From the NCBI GenBank assembly GCA_003553945.1, contig PWEL01000025.1:1-64000 (forward strand): a DNA stretch of 64,000 nucleotides. Direction: 5' to 3'. The position numbers and the translations under genes were made by a program. This stretch comes from Mollicutes bacterium (GTDB lineage: Bacteria; Bacillota_I; Bacilli_A; Izemoplasmatales; Izemoplasmataceae). The notes beneath the pieces were generated by a model that saw only the letters and a list, made by a program, of their open reading frames with translations, searched no databases and was not told the DNA's origin. Positions 17,860-26,325 of the stretch are shown one piece after another (the stretch's first letter is position 1; each line of letters begins with the position of its first letter).

Positions 17860-18996
17860 TGCATTCACTCCAGGGAGAATCGTTGTTTCAGGGGTTCTAG
17901 CGAGCTTCAGCACAAAGGCGCTTTTATCCGTTACATCTTCCAAGGTCTTCAGAACATCGAACGCCTGCCGCCTTCCAATTGCATAATACTGGACCATGAA
18001 CGGATCGAGGCTGCGGAATGAATCGAGTGTCCAGTAGTCAGGATGCTCGATGGGCATCAATTCTCCGTAACGTCCGGCGAATGCGGCTTCAGGGGCGGAC
18101 ACCCTGTCCCAGAGGTCGAGTTCAAAGAGTGCGCTCAGAGCGAGTCTCGAATACTCAAGTGCATTAACCTTTTCAATTGCATCGGGCTCTGTTTGTGTAC
18201 AAATTATTTGTATGAGGCAATGTTCGATGACGGTGGCCGCCATTTCATCGATCTGTGGAATTAAAAAATCATCCTGTGAATCCGACGCTCTTTCGATATA
18301 CAACAGCGCATGAGAAAGTTCGTGTAAAAACGTCTTGAGGGCGGCGGGATTCTCCAACGGTCTTGCATGCACATGGACTGATGCATCGGAAAATGTCCGG
18401 GCGAACCCGGCGATTCCTGCGGAGGATATGTGCAGTGTCAGACGGGATGCGAGGTCCGTCTTCAGGGCGTTTTCCACCTTGCGCAGGACATCTTCGGCAT
18501 CCAGGGCCTCATCGAAAGGCTCTATCCGGCGCAGGTCGTCGAAATAGGATTCCCAGGCGATGTTCTCTTCCCTCACAATGTCAAGGGCGTCATCGATGTG
18601 CGTCACTTTCACATCCTCGAGCAGTTCGCGCGCGGTGCCTTCATTGATGCCGCTTAGCGCAAGGATAAAGTCGGGGTAGTCATCGGCGCCCTCTCGCTGC
18701 GAGAGATGGGTGCGCAGCTGCATCAACTTCTCGACGACGGGGCGCATCGCGCGCGCCAGGGTGAGCAGGCTGTCCTTGGGGAGCCCTTCAAGCGTGTCCA
18801 GCTTGTCCTTCAGGGCGGAGACTTCCGGGTGTCTCTCGATGCGCGTGTAGCGCACGAACGGCGAGTCTTCCTCTTCATGCGCTTTATCATAGAGGTCGCG
18901 CTCAGTCTCGGCGAGCGAGACGTCCCTCTCTTCGATATAACGTGCCCACTCCTGCTTGTGGTGGGCGTACTGCGCGGCTTTGAATGCGGCGCTCAT
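17857..18996 (-). CDS. Divergent HExxH metallopeptidase, possibly M3-like
   Basis: This 379-residue protein is not assigned to a known subfamily. It has a zinc-protease motif HELSHALLY (225-233) and a downstream acidic candidate ligand in IDEMAATVIEH (Glu251). Its helical layout and C-terminal MVQYYAIGRRQAFD block recall the M3 (oligoendopeptidase F) fold, but the usual HEFGH sequence is absent. The N-terminal third is charged and helical. There is no signal peptide, so it is cytoplasmic. It overlaps ruvA by four bases (ATGA), so the two are translated together. An ImmA/IrrE-type protein was considered and judged less likely because of length. Confidence 0.7.
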   Translation of the reverse strand: MSAAFKAAQYAHHKQEWARYIEERDVSLAETERDLYDKAHEEEDSPFVRYTRIERHPEVSALKDKLDTLEGLPKDSLLTLARAMRPVVEKLMQLRTHLSQREGADDYPDFILALSGINEGTARELLEDVKVTHIDDALDIVREENIAWESYFDDLRRIEPFDEALDAEDVLRKVENALKTDLASRLTLHISSAGIAGFARTFSDASVHVHARPLENPAALKTFLHELSHALLYIERASDSQDDFLIPQIDEMAATVIEHCLIQIICTQTEPDAIEKVNALEYSRLALSALFELDLWDRVSAPEAAFAGRYGELMPIEHPDYWTLDSFRSLDPFMVQYYAIGRRQAFDVLKTLEDVTDKSAFVLKLARTPETTILPGVNA

Positions 18997-19553
18997 TTGC
19001 TTGCGATCTCCCGGAGCGCATCCTTGATCAGCTCGGCGGTGCTCTTCTTACGGTCGAGTTTCTTCGTAGCGCGCTCGATCTCCTTGTTCTTGTAGCCGAG
19101 GGCCCTGAGTGCATCCTCGACTTCATCGAGTTTCCGCTGTGCCTTCACCGTGAGTCTGTCGGTCTCGACTTTGCCTTTCAAATCGAGGACGATCTGCTGG
19201 CTGGCCTTGGGCCCTATGCCGGGGAAACGGTTGAGATACTTCGCATCCGATGTCTCGATCGCCTTGATGATCTCATCGACCTCGGCGGCGGCGATCAGGG
19301 CGAGGGCGCTCTTCGGACCGATGCCCTTGACAGAGAGCAGCTGGTCGAACAGGCGTTTCTCCCTGAGGGAGGGGAAGCCATAGAGTGTATGGGCGTCCTC
19401 GCGGACATGCTGGTAGACATAGACCTTTTTCTCCGAGCCCTGTTCGAACTCAAAGGGATTGGGGACGACGATATGGAAACCGATCCCCCCTACATCGAGC
19501 GTGACCTTTTCCGGCTCGATCTCCGTGACAATGCCTTGCAGATAGCTATACAT
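18993..19553 (-). CDS. ruvA: Holliday junction DNA helicase subunit RuvA
   Basis: RuvA binds four-way junctions and directs the RuvB motor. The 186 residues show the N-terminal OB fold (MYSYLQGIVTEIEP), two helix-hairpin-helix motifs (LLSVKGIGPKSALALI; RFPGIGPKASQQIV) and the small C-terminal domain III. ruvB, normally the next gene, is missing; a peptidase-like gene is coupled here instead. The start follows AAAAGGGAGTGG. Conservation is clear throughout. Confidence 0.95.
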   Translation of the reverse strand: MYSYLQGIVTEIEPEKVTLDVGGIGFHIVVPNPFEFEQGSEKKVYVYQHVREDAHTLYGFPSLREKRLFDQLLSVKGIGPKSALALIAAAEVDEIIKAIETSDAKYLNRFPGIGPKASQQIVLDLKGKVETDRLTVKAQRKLDEVEDALRALGYKNKEIERATKKLDRKKSTAELIKDALREIASK

Positions 19554-19587
19554 ACGCAGCCACTCCCTTTTAGTTTGTGTAGGAACT

Positions 19588-20991
19588 TTAAGTGATGGTG
19601 CTGAACGTCAGAACGATTATTACATAGATGACGACCGAGATGAAATCGGATATAGAATGCATCATCGGCGCGCCGAACAGCGCAGGTGTTGTCTTTCTCC
19701 GCCGGAACCAAAGCGGCAATGCGGCGGCGAGCATAGAGGCCACGAGGCCGCTTAAAGCGACACTCGCGGCGATGATCATGGCGAACTCAATGCTGGAGAG
19801 GGACCCGGTGAGCGCTTCAGGGTCAACATTCGAAACCCCCCACGCAAGCAACAGGGCCAGAGCGCCGAGAAAGACTGCGGTCAAGGCCGTCACTGTGGTC
19901 TCTTCCAGGAAATAACGCATTTTCGCGCCGGCGGGCCTGAGCACATGACGCCGGACCTTCACGATCGATTGCGCGAGGGACTGTGATGTCAAATGGTTGC
20001 TGGTGGCGAGCACGAAGGGCAGGAACGCGACAAACAGCCAGACATCGCTGAAGTGCGCGTCCAGGAGGAAAAGCAGTCCCGAGGCCGCGAACAGCCACGC
20101 CATCATGACAAAAAACCATGGCAGGCGGCGCTTCAGGTGTTTTGAGGCACTCTCGAACACCGCATCGCCGGTCGGTAGGCCGCTATAGCGGTCGGTGTCG
20201 GCGAGCGCAGATTCCTCGACGACGTCGATGGCGTCGGTCAGCGTCAGGACACCCTCGATGCTCTGCTTTTTATTGATGGCCGGGAGGACATGAAGATTGT
20301 ATCTGTCCATCATCTCGACGGCGTCATAGATGTTCGCCTCTGTAAACACGAACCGGTATACATCGGTCATGACATCGCGCAGCACACTTCCTTTGGAAGC
20401 ATCCAGGAGTTGCTTGAGCTCGACGATGCCTTCGAGGCGATTCGCTTCATCGACAATGAACAACGTATCTATGGCCTCGACCTCTTCAGCATTTTCATGA
20501 AGCGCCTTGAACGCCTCGGATACAGTGGTGTCGGGCTCGAGAGCGATGAAATCGGAGGTCATCTCGCTGCCGACGGTGTGGTGCTTGTAGCTCGAAAGCC
20601 TGCGGAGCGCGTTACGATGATCATGCTTGATAAGCGCCATGTATTCGATGGCATCCTTGTGTCTCATCGACTGCAGGATGTCGACAGCGTCATCCGGCGC
20701 CATGATCTCGAGGAGTTTAGCACCGTAGGCGACGGATACATCATTCAAAAGCTCCCTCGCCTTGCGTTCGGGCAGGTGTGCGAATACATCGGCGAGCGTC
20801 TTTTCATTCAGATAGTCATAGAGGCGTGCGCGCTCGGCGTGGCGCATCATCAGCAGCGCCTCTTTCAAGTCGTATGGGTGATACTTGTTCAAGCGGGTCC
20901 GGAGAATGTTGTCCCGCCGCTCATGCTTGATAAGGCCGTGGATCTCCGCTGATTTATTCCGGCTGAGGCGTGTCAGCTTGCGTTTTCTCAT
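19588..20991 (-). CDS. MgtE-family magnesium transporter, second tandem copy
   Basis: This 467-residue protein has the MgtE plan: an N-terminal superhelical domain, a CBS pair (about 135-255) and five C-terminal membrane segments. The acidic pore residue expected in the last helix is present (MMHSISDFISVV). The usual glycine/asparagine loop near the second helix is altered to LATSNHLTSQSL. The start overlaps the upstream mgtE stop by four bases. It is clearly diverged from its neighbour, which suggests paired or specialised subunits rather than a recent duplication. Confidence 0.88.
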   Translation of the reverse strand: MRKRKLTRLSRNKSAEIHGLIKHERRDNILRTRLNKYHPYDLKEALLMMRHAERARLYDYLNEKTLADVFAHLPERKARELLNDVSVAYGAKLLEIMAPDDAVDILQSMRHKDAIEYMALIKHDHRNALRRLSSYKHHTVGSEMTSDFIALEPDTTVSEAFKALHENAEEVEAIDTLFIVDEANRLEGIVELKQLLDASKGSVLRDVMTDVYRFVFTEANIYDAVEMMDRYNLHVLPAINKKQSIEGVLTLTDAIDVVEESALADTDRYSGLPTGDAVFESASKHLKRRLPWFFVMMAWLFAASGLLFLLDAHFSDVWLFVAFLPFVLATSNHLTSQSLAQSIVKVRRHVLRPAGAKMRYFLEETTVTALTAVFLGALALLLAWGVSNVDPEALTGSLSSIEFAMIIAASVALSGLVASMLAAALPLWFRRRKTTPALFGAPMMHSISDFISVVIYVIIVLTFSTIT

Positions 20992-22373
20992 AGCGTCCAC
21001 CCCCAGGAGAGGAATGCATAGAGACTAGCGATATAGACCGCTGTACTCAGGATGTCCGCCAGCACGTGGAGGAACGGAAGGGACAGCCAGGCGCCGCGGC
21101 GAATCTTTTTGTGTGCGAACGGAATGAAGAGCCCCGCCAGGGCGCTCAAAATGACGGCGCCCCAGGTCGCCGCACCGATCAAGGCCGACAACGTCAAAAG
21201 ATCATAAACATTCAAAGAGCCGGTCTCCGGCACGGTATAAAGGCGCATCACGACGCCGGCGAATATCGCGACTGCGAGACCGATCAGAAGGCCGCTTGTC
21301 ACGGCGAATGCCGTTTCTTTCAAAAGATGAGCGCGCGCGCCGCTCGGATGGCTGTAGAAACGTTTGTCGATGCCGCGAAGCGTCAGCGTGAAGGAGTTCG
21401 AGGCGGTGTTTCCGGCCATGCCGAGCACGATGGGAAGGAAAAAGACAGGCAGCATGGCTGCGGTGTTCTCCGGGGCCACCTGCATGATGAGGAACACGCA
21501 AAGAAGCGATAATACGCTGTGCCAGAGCAGCGGCAGCCACCGTGCAGGCACGGAATCGAACGCACGTCGTTTCACAAGGCCCGGGAATGATGTGAGCCGG
21601 CTGTAATCCGACCGCGTCTCCTCCCTCAGGTCCCTGAGCGCATCGTCGAGCGTGACAACGCCTAGCAGGCGGTTGTTCTGATTGACGACCGGAAGGATGG
21701 GGATGCTGTATTTCTGCATCGTCCGCGCGGCCGTCACCGTGGTGTCCGCATAATGCACCGTGGTGGCATCGGGGAACATCACATCATCGATGCGCGACTC
21801 TTCATCCGCAAGCAACAGGCGGTTGATGCGCACTGCACCCACGATAAAATCATCATCATCGACCACGAAGAGTCGACTGTGGTTGGTCCGTTGCGCCTTT
21901 TCTTCAAGCGCCTCCCAGGCATCCTTGACACGGGCCTGGTCGAGAATCTTGATATAATCGTCCTTCATGATCGCCCCGGCAGAATCAAGGGGGTACTGCA
22001 CCATGGTGCTAAGCTGCTGATGCACCTTCTCATCATAATCCTTGAGCCCCTCAAGACAGTCCTGCCTGAGTCTCTCATGCAGCCCCTTGAGCATCTGGGA
22101 GGCTTCATCGGCTGTCATCGTCGCGAGGATACGCGCCGTCTTGTCATTGTCCATCTCCTCGATCAATGGCCGCAGTATGGCATTGTCGAGGTACTCGAAC
22201 AATGCGGCGAGTTCATGGTGGTTGAGGTCCATGACAATCTGAAACTGCCTTTCACGGGAGAGCTTTCTGAAAACCTCGGCGACATCCGCAGGATGATAAT
22301 CGAGTATTTGGTTTTGAAGGGCTTTGGGGGACCCCTGTTCAAGGAGTTCCCTGAGTGCGCGCTGTCCGTCCAT
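20988..22373 (-). CDS. mgtE: MgtE-family magnesium transporter, first tandem copy
   Basis: This 461-residue magnesium channel/transporter has an N domain, CBS domains (about 130-250) and five membrane helices. The family loop is recognisable as MAGNTASNSFTLTLRG, and the pore acidic residue lies in LHVLADILSTAV. The start at 22373 follows GGAGGTG; ATG 22394 lacks a good site. It is coupled to the second mgtE copy (ATGA) and lies 24 bases after obgE. No magnesium riboswitch was seen; the family is gated by magnesium through the N and CBS domains. Confidence 0.9.
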   Translation of the reverse strand: MDGQRALRELLEQGSPKALQNQILDYHPADVAEVFRKLSRERQFQIVMDLNHHELAALFEYLDNAILRPLIEEMDNDKTARILATMTADEASQMLKGLHERLRQDCLEGLKDYDEKVHQQLSTMVQYPLDSAGAIMKDDYIKILDQARVKDAWEALEEKAQRTNHSRLFVVDDDDFIVGAVRINRLLLADEESRIDDVMFPDATTVHYADTTVTAARTMQKYSIPILPVVNQNNRLLGVVTLDDALRDLREETRSDYSRLTSFPGLVKRRAFDSVPARWLPLLWHSVLSLLCVFLIMQVAPENTAAMLPVFFLPIVLGMAGNTASNSFTLTLRGIDKRFYSHPSGARAHLLKETAFAVTSGLLIGLAVAIFAGVVMRLYTVPETGSLNVYDLLTLSALIGAATWGAVILSALAGLFIPFAHKKIRRGAWLSLPFLHVLADILSTAVYIASLYAFLSWGWTL

Positions 22374-22397
22374 ACGGCACCTCCGTTCGTTCACAAA

Positions 22398-23681
22398 CTA
22401 TTCAAACATCTCAAAGGGCTGGCCCATGATTCTCACTGTGTCGCCGGGCTCGACCCCGAGGTCCTTCAGCTTATCTTCAACCCCCATGTCGCGGAGCTGT
22501 CTCGCGAAGCGTCTGATCGCTTCATCGTTCGAGAAATCGGTCATCTTATAGAGTTTCTCGACACGTTCGCCCTTGACATCGAATACGCCGTCGTCCCCTT
22601 TTTCGATCTCGAAGGGCTCGGGCTCGTCCTCGAACGTGTAGGTCACATAATCCGCATAGGCGTCCGGTTCATAGAGGGGGAACGCCGGCGCCTTTTCAAG
22701 GAGGTCGGCGGTCTGATAAAGCAGCGTCTCGACGTTTCTTTTCGTGTAGGCGCTGATGGGGATTATGGGCGAGTCCCCTTCATGAAGGGATTTGAATCTT
22801 TCCAGATGTTCATCTGCGCCCGGCATGTCCATCTTGTTCGCGACAATGATCTGGGGACGCTGTTCGAGCTGATAGTCATAGGCGGACAGTTCGGCATTGA
22901 CGGCCTTGTAGTCCTCATAAGGGTCCCGGCCCTCGAAAGCGCTCATATCCACCACATGAAGAAGCACTCTTGTGCGCTCGATGTGCCGAAGGAACTGCTG
23001 TCCGAGACCGCGGCCGGCAGAGGCCCCTTCAATCAGGCCGGGCATATCGGCGGCGACGAAGCTTCTTCCGTCCTCGAGGCCGACGACGCCTAGATTCGGC
23101 TGCAGAGTCGTGAACGGATAGGATGCAATCCTGGGCTTGCTGGCGGAAATGACACTGATCAGGGTGCTCTTGCCGACGCTCGGCATGCCGATCAGGCCGA
23201 CATCCGCGAGCAGTTTCAGCTCCATGCGGATCGAGAGCGCCCTTCCCGGCTCGCCGTTCTCCTTCAAGGTCGGCGCCGTGTTGCGGCTGCTCGCGAAACG
23301 GGCGTTGCCGCGGCCGCCCCGGCCGCCCCTGAGCACCGTGGCGCGCTGCTTGTCCTCCGTGATGTCGGCGAGCACCTTGCCGTTTCCCGCGTTGAATATC
23401 GTAGTGCCGACAGGGACTTTAAGCACGAGGTCCTCTCCGTCCCTGCCGTGCATCTTCTTCGCTTTTCCGTTGCCGCCGTCCTCCGCCTTCCTGTGACGGT
23501 CGTAGTGGAATTCGAGGAGCGTCGAGAGCCCCTCGTCCCCTTCGAAGACGACATCGCCGCCACGGCCGCCGTCGCCGCCGGAGGGACCGCCTTTGGGCAC
23601 GTATTTCTCCCGGCGGAAGGCATGCATGCCGTCCCCGCCTTTTCCGCTTTCTATGTCGATGGTCACATGATCTACAAACAT
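22398..23681 (-). CDS. obgE: GTPase ObgE/CgtA
   Basis: Obg is an essential GTPase that binds the 50S subunit. The 427 residues include the glycine-rich Obg fold (1-158, with GGDGGRGGDVVF), the G domain with G1 GMPSVGKST and NKMD, and the C-terminal OCT domain (about 355-427). It normally follows rplU-rpmA, but here a GNAT/P-loop fusion gene lies between. It is followed by the mgtE pair. Full length. Confidence 0.97.
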   Translation of the reverse strand: MFVDHVTIDIESGKGGDGMHAFRREKYVPKGGPSGGDGGRGGDVVFEGDEGLSTLLEFHYDRHRKAEDGGNGKAKKMHGRDGEDLVLKVPVGTTIFNAGNGKVLADITEDKQRATVLRGGRGGRGNARFASSRNTAPTLKENGEPGRALSIRMELKLLADVGLIGMPSVGKSTLISVISASKPRIASYPFTTLQPNLGVVGLEDGRSFVAADMPGLIEGASAGRGLGQQFLRHIERTRVLLHVVDMSAFEGRDPYEDYKAVNAELSAYDYQLEQRPQIIVANKMDMPGADEHLERFKSLHEGDSPIIPISAYTKRNVETLLYQTADLLEKAPAFPLYEPDAYADYVTYTFEDEPEPFEIEKGDDGVFDVKGERVEKLYKMTDFSNDEAIRRFARQLRDMGVEDKLKDLGVEPGDTVRIMGQPFEMFE

Positions 23682-23692
23682 AATCTCACGCC

Positions 23693-24697
23693 CTATTTTT
23701 GAATCGTTTCAAGGTAGTCTTCAAGCGCCTTCGCACTAGAGAAGGCGAGGATGTGTTTCTTGTGACGGAGCGCATTAAGCCGCCCCTCGATATATTTGCG
23801 GTGTCTGTCGAAGAATGACACGTACTTGAGGAACGCCTGGTCGATCTCCTCGATACATCCCGTGGCCATGTCGCTCCTGTAGGTGTGTCTGTATCTGGCT
23901 TCGCGCTCCCTGATCCCCTTCAACGCCTCCTTGCGGTCATATTTCAGAAGAATCACTGTATCCGCGCATGCAAGGCGGTCTTCAAAGGTCGGCGTATGCA
24001 GATAGTTGCCGTCCATGACGAATTGCTGGTGGTCCTTCATGAATGCCCGGAGCTTGGCCTTGAACTCTTCAGGCGGGATGGCTGTCCATTCCCTCCGCCA
24101 ATAGATTGTATCGAGATGAAGGATGGGGAGATTCAACACACTGCCGAGCCTTCTCGCCAGTGTCGTCTTGCCCGTCCCCGGGCTGCCCAGGATGAGTATG
24201 CGGTTCAAGAAGCTCTTATCGATCAATCGCTCATAGGCCAGCCGGTGGATGGAGGCTATGTAGCCGCGGTATTCGAACTGATGATGGGCGAGGAGTCTGC
24301 GCATAGGGTTGTTGGCGGGATAGGTGTCGATCTTGATGGACGCCCTACCCCGAGCTTGTCCGAGCTTGATGGCATAAAGAAGAAGCGCGCTCCCCACACC
24401 GCGGCGCTTAAGCGACGGGTCCACGATGAAACGGTGGATGATCAGGCTCTTTTGCCTTTGCCATCCAATGACGCGATAGGCTTCCTCGTCTTCTTCCTGC
24501 ACCGCCATTACACCATTGATACGGCCGGCGGCGGTGTGCACATAGAGCGCGCCCCTTTCAATGTCCGTTTCAAAATGCCGGCGTCTCGGATAGGAGAGGT
24601 CCCACTGATCAATGCCTTCAGCGTGCATCGCTTCAATCGAACGTGCGCTCAATGCATCGATGGCATTCAAGTCTTCTTTTTCAGCTTGTCGTATCAT
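23693..24697 (-). CDS. GNAT acetyltransferase fused to an adenylate-kinase-like P-loop protein
   Basis: This 334-residue protein joins two domains. Residues 1-155 are a GNAT N-acetyltransferase with acetyl-CoA loop KRRGVGSALL (98-107). From about 163 it is a P-loop kinase-like domain of the FlaR/topology-modulation type, with GSPGTGKT (171-178), HLDTIYW (194-200) and the basic REREARYRHTYRSD lid-like segment. I see no stop or frameshift at the junction, so the fusion appears real. It has its own promoter after the rpmA terminator and precedes obgE. Substrates are unknown. Confidence 0.8.
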   Translation of the reverse strand: MIRQAEKEDLNAIDALSARSIEAMHAEGIDQWDLSYPRRRHFETDIERGALYVHTAAGRINGVMAVQEEDEEAYRVIGWQRQKSLIIHRFIVDPSLKRRGVGSALLLYAIKLGQARGRASIKIDTYPANNPMRRLLAHHQFEYRGYIASIHRLAYERLIDKSFLNRILILGSPGTGKTTLARRLGSVLNLPILHLDTIYWRREWTAIPPEEFKAKLRAFMKDHQQFVMDGNYLHTPTFEDRLACADTVILLKYDRKEALKGIREREARYRHTYRSDMATGCIEEIDQAFLKYVSFFDRHRKYIEGRLNALRHKKHILAFSSAKALEDYLETIQK

Positions 24698-24714
24698 ATT
24701 TTCACCTAGAAGTC

Positions 24715-24720
24715 ATTATA
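24715..24720 (-). promoter_or_regulatory. -10 box upstream of the GNAT fusion / obgE operon
   Basis: TATAAT on the minus strand, about 18 bases before the start codon and preceded by TATAG. The -35 box is weak. AGGTGA lies between it and the start codon. Confidence 0.5.
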
Positions 24721-24784
24721 CTATACCTTGAAGATTTAAGGAAGAATTCACCCGAAAAAGAGGCATGGACTGGCCGCTGCGCAC

Positions 24785-24810
24785 AAAAAAACCGCCGGGA
24801 TGCCGGCGGT
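24785..24810 (-). terminator. Terminator after rpmA
   Basis: ACCGCCGG/CCGGCGGT (24791-24798 with 24803-24810) is a perfect 8-bp stem. On the minus strand it is followed by seven T residues. Confidence 0.9.
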
Positions 24811-24815
24811 TGTGA

Positions 24816-25100
24816 TTACTCGGGATATACGGATGCGCGTTTCTTGTCCCTGCCCATGCGTTCAAAGCGGACAATGCCATCGACTTTGCTGAAGAGCGTA
24901 TCGTCGCCGCCGATGCCCACGTTCATACCGGGGTGCACCTTGGTGCCCCGTTGACGGTAGATGATGGAACCGGCCTTGATTCTCTGCCCGTCCGCACGTT
25001 TGGAACCGAGGCGTTTCGCTTCGGAATCGCGCCCGTTCTTCGTCGAGCCGACACCTTTTTTCGTCGCCATGAATGGCATCAATTGAATATCTATCAACAT
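24816..25100 (-). CDS. rpmA: 50S ribosomal protein L27 with N-terminal extension
   Basis: L27 lies near the peptidyl transferase centre of the 50S subunit. The 94 residues carry the core [20 protein letters not shown] from residue 11. The ten residues before it ([10 protein letters not shown]) resemble the cleaved leader MLxLNLQFF of Firmicute L27. GGAGGTG seven bases upstream supports the long form. In Firmicutes the protease Prp, usually encoded between rplU and rpmA, removes this leader; here only 37 bases separate the genes. The cleavage site residues also differ from the usual QFF-A. Confidence 0.95.
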   Translation of the reverse strand: MLIDIQLMPFMATKKGVGSTKNGRDSEAKRLGSKRADGQRIKAGSIIYRQRGTKVHPGMNVGIGGDDTLFSKVDGIVRFERMGRDKKRASVYPE

Positions 25101-25137
25101 CGTTCGTCACCTCCGTGTGCATTCGCGATATTTTAAC

Positions 25138-25446
25138 TTAACTGGTGATGTCTGTGATTTCAAGCTTGGTGTAAGGCTGTCTGTGGCCTTGTTTGCGGTG
25201 ATACATCTTCTTGGGCTTGTATTTGAAGACGGTGATTTTCTTCTGCTTGCCATGTTTCAGGACTTTCGCCTTCACTTGGGCGTTTTCAACGTAGGGATTC
25301 CCGATGACCGGGGTATCGCCACCGATCAGAAGAACCTCGTCGAACGTCACCGTGTCGCCCTCTTCGGCGTCAATCTTTTCAACGAACACCTCTGCGCCCT
25401 TCTCGACGCGGAGCTGTTTGCCGCCGGTCTCGATCACTGCGTACAT
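25138..25446 (-). CDS. rplU: 50S ribosomal protein L21
   Basis: The 102-residue protein [17 protein letters not shown] is full-length L21, including the C-terminal [17 protein letters not shown]-binding signature. The start was set at 25446 because GGAGGTG lies seven bases upstream. It is the first gene of the rplU-rpmA transcript, behind a structured leader. Confidence 0.97.
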   Translation of the reverse strand: MYAVIETGGKQLRVEKGAEVFVEKIDAEEGDTVTFDEVLLIGGDTPVIGNPYVENAQVKAKVLKHGKQKKITVFKYKPKKMYHRKQGHRQPYTKLEITDITS

Positions 25447-25553
25447 GCCTGAGCACCTCCTCATTCATAAGACTCGCCATAGGGGTGGCTATGCTTTAAT
25501 ACCCGTTCTGAGCGGTATGCTGCCTGGCATTTGGATGCTGGTCTGAACAGCTT
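25447..25553 (-). promoter_or_regulatory. rplU leader, probable L21 leader element
   Basis: About 105 untranslated bases precede rplU, with paired segments such as CCAGCATC and GGATGCTGG-like partners and a CGGGTATTAAAGC block. Firmicutes carry an L21 leader RNA at this place that mediates autoregulation. Assignment rests mainly on position and length; I could not align it to the family model. Confidence 0.45.
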
Positions 25554-25558
25554 TTTAC

Positions 25559-25587
25559 ATTATACAGGATATGCCGCCGGTTGTAAA
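25559..25587 (-). promoter_or_regulatory. Promoter of rplU-rpmA
   Basis: On the minus strand TTTACA (25582-25587), a 17-base spacer and TATAAT (25559-25564). Confidence 0.75.
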
Positions 25588-25603
25588 GGTTTTTAGACCT
25601 CTT

Positions 25604-26281
25604 TTACATTTCTCCCCGTGCTTTGAAGGAAAAGTACTCGCCCTTGCCGATGATGATGTGGTCCAGGATGGCTATATCCATCAGCTTGCCGTTCTCGACC
25701 ATGACGTTGGTGATGCGCCGGTCGCTTTCCGAAGGGGTGGGGTCGCCAGAAGGATGATTGTGGACGAGCACAATGGATGCCGCACTGAGGGTGACTGCGT
25801 GCTTGAAAAGCTCACGTGGATGCACAAGCGCCGAAGAGAGCGAACCGACGAAGAGCTTCTGCTTTTCGATGAGGGCGCCCTTTGTATCGAGATAAAGGGA
25901 ATGGAAGGTCTCCTGCGTGCACATCTCGAGGTCCGTCTTCATGAATTCGTAGACTTTATCAGGGGAGAGGAGCGTTATTTGCTCGGGAAACGATTCGCTT
26001 ATCAGACGACGGCCGATCTCGAGTGCGGCGAGCAGCTGGATCGCCTTGGCCTCCCCCATGCCCTTTGACCGTGTGAGTTCACGTACATTCGTCTGACTGA
26101 GCTTCTTGAGTGTCTTGTATTGACAGGTGATGCGCTGGGACAGTTCAAGCACCGAGCACTGTCTGGTGCCGGTGCGAAGGATGATGGCGATGAGCTCCTG
26201 GGTGGAGAGGGCTTCACGGCCGTAACGGAGAAAACGTTCTCTCGGACGTTCCTTGAATGGCATCTCTTTAATCAAAAACAT
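25604..26281 (-). CDS. radC: RadC/MPN-domain protein
   Basis: This 225-residue protein has the N-terminal helix-hairpin-helix region of the RadC family and a C-terminal JAB/MPN metal-site motif VLVHNHPSGDPTPSESD. Despite its name, a role in DNA repair is doubtful, and a general function is not settled. The start at 26281 follows AAGGAGAG. It is the last gene of a minus-strand group with mutY and the PLD-family gene. Confidence 0.92.
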   Translation of the reverse strand: MFLIKEMPFKERPRERFLRYGREALSTQELIAIILRTGTRQCSVLELSQRITCQYKTLKKLSQTNVRELTRSKGMGEAKAIQLLAALEIGRRLISESFPEQITLLSPDKVYEFMKTDLEMCTQETFHSLYLDTKGALIEKQKLFVGSLSSALVHPRELFKHAVTLSAASIVLVHNHPSGDPTPSESDRRITNVMVENGKLMDIAILDHIIIGKGEYFSFKARGEM

Positions 26282-26325
26282 GATATCTCTCCTTTCGGAC
26301 GAATAATTCATCCGAAAGCAGGGAA

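Noticed and set aside
17857-18996. ImmA/IrrE-type peptidase assignment
   Set aside because: The protein is much longer, has an M3-like C-terminal block and no adjacent repressor or mobile element.
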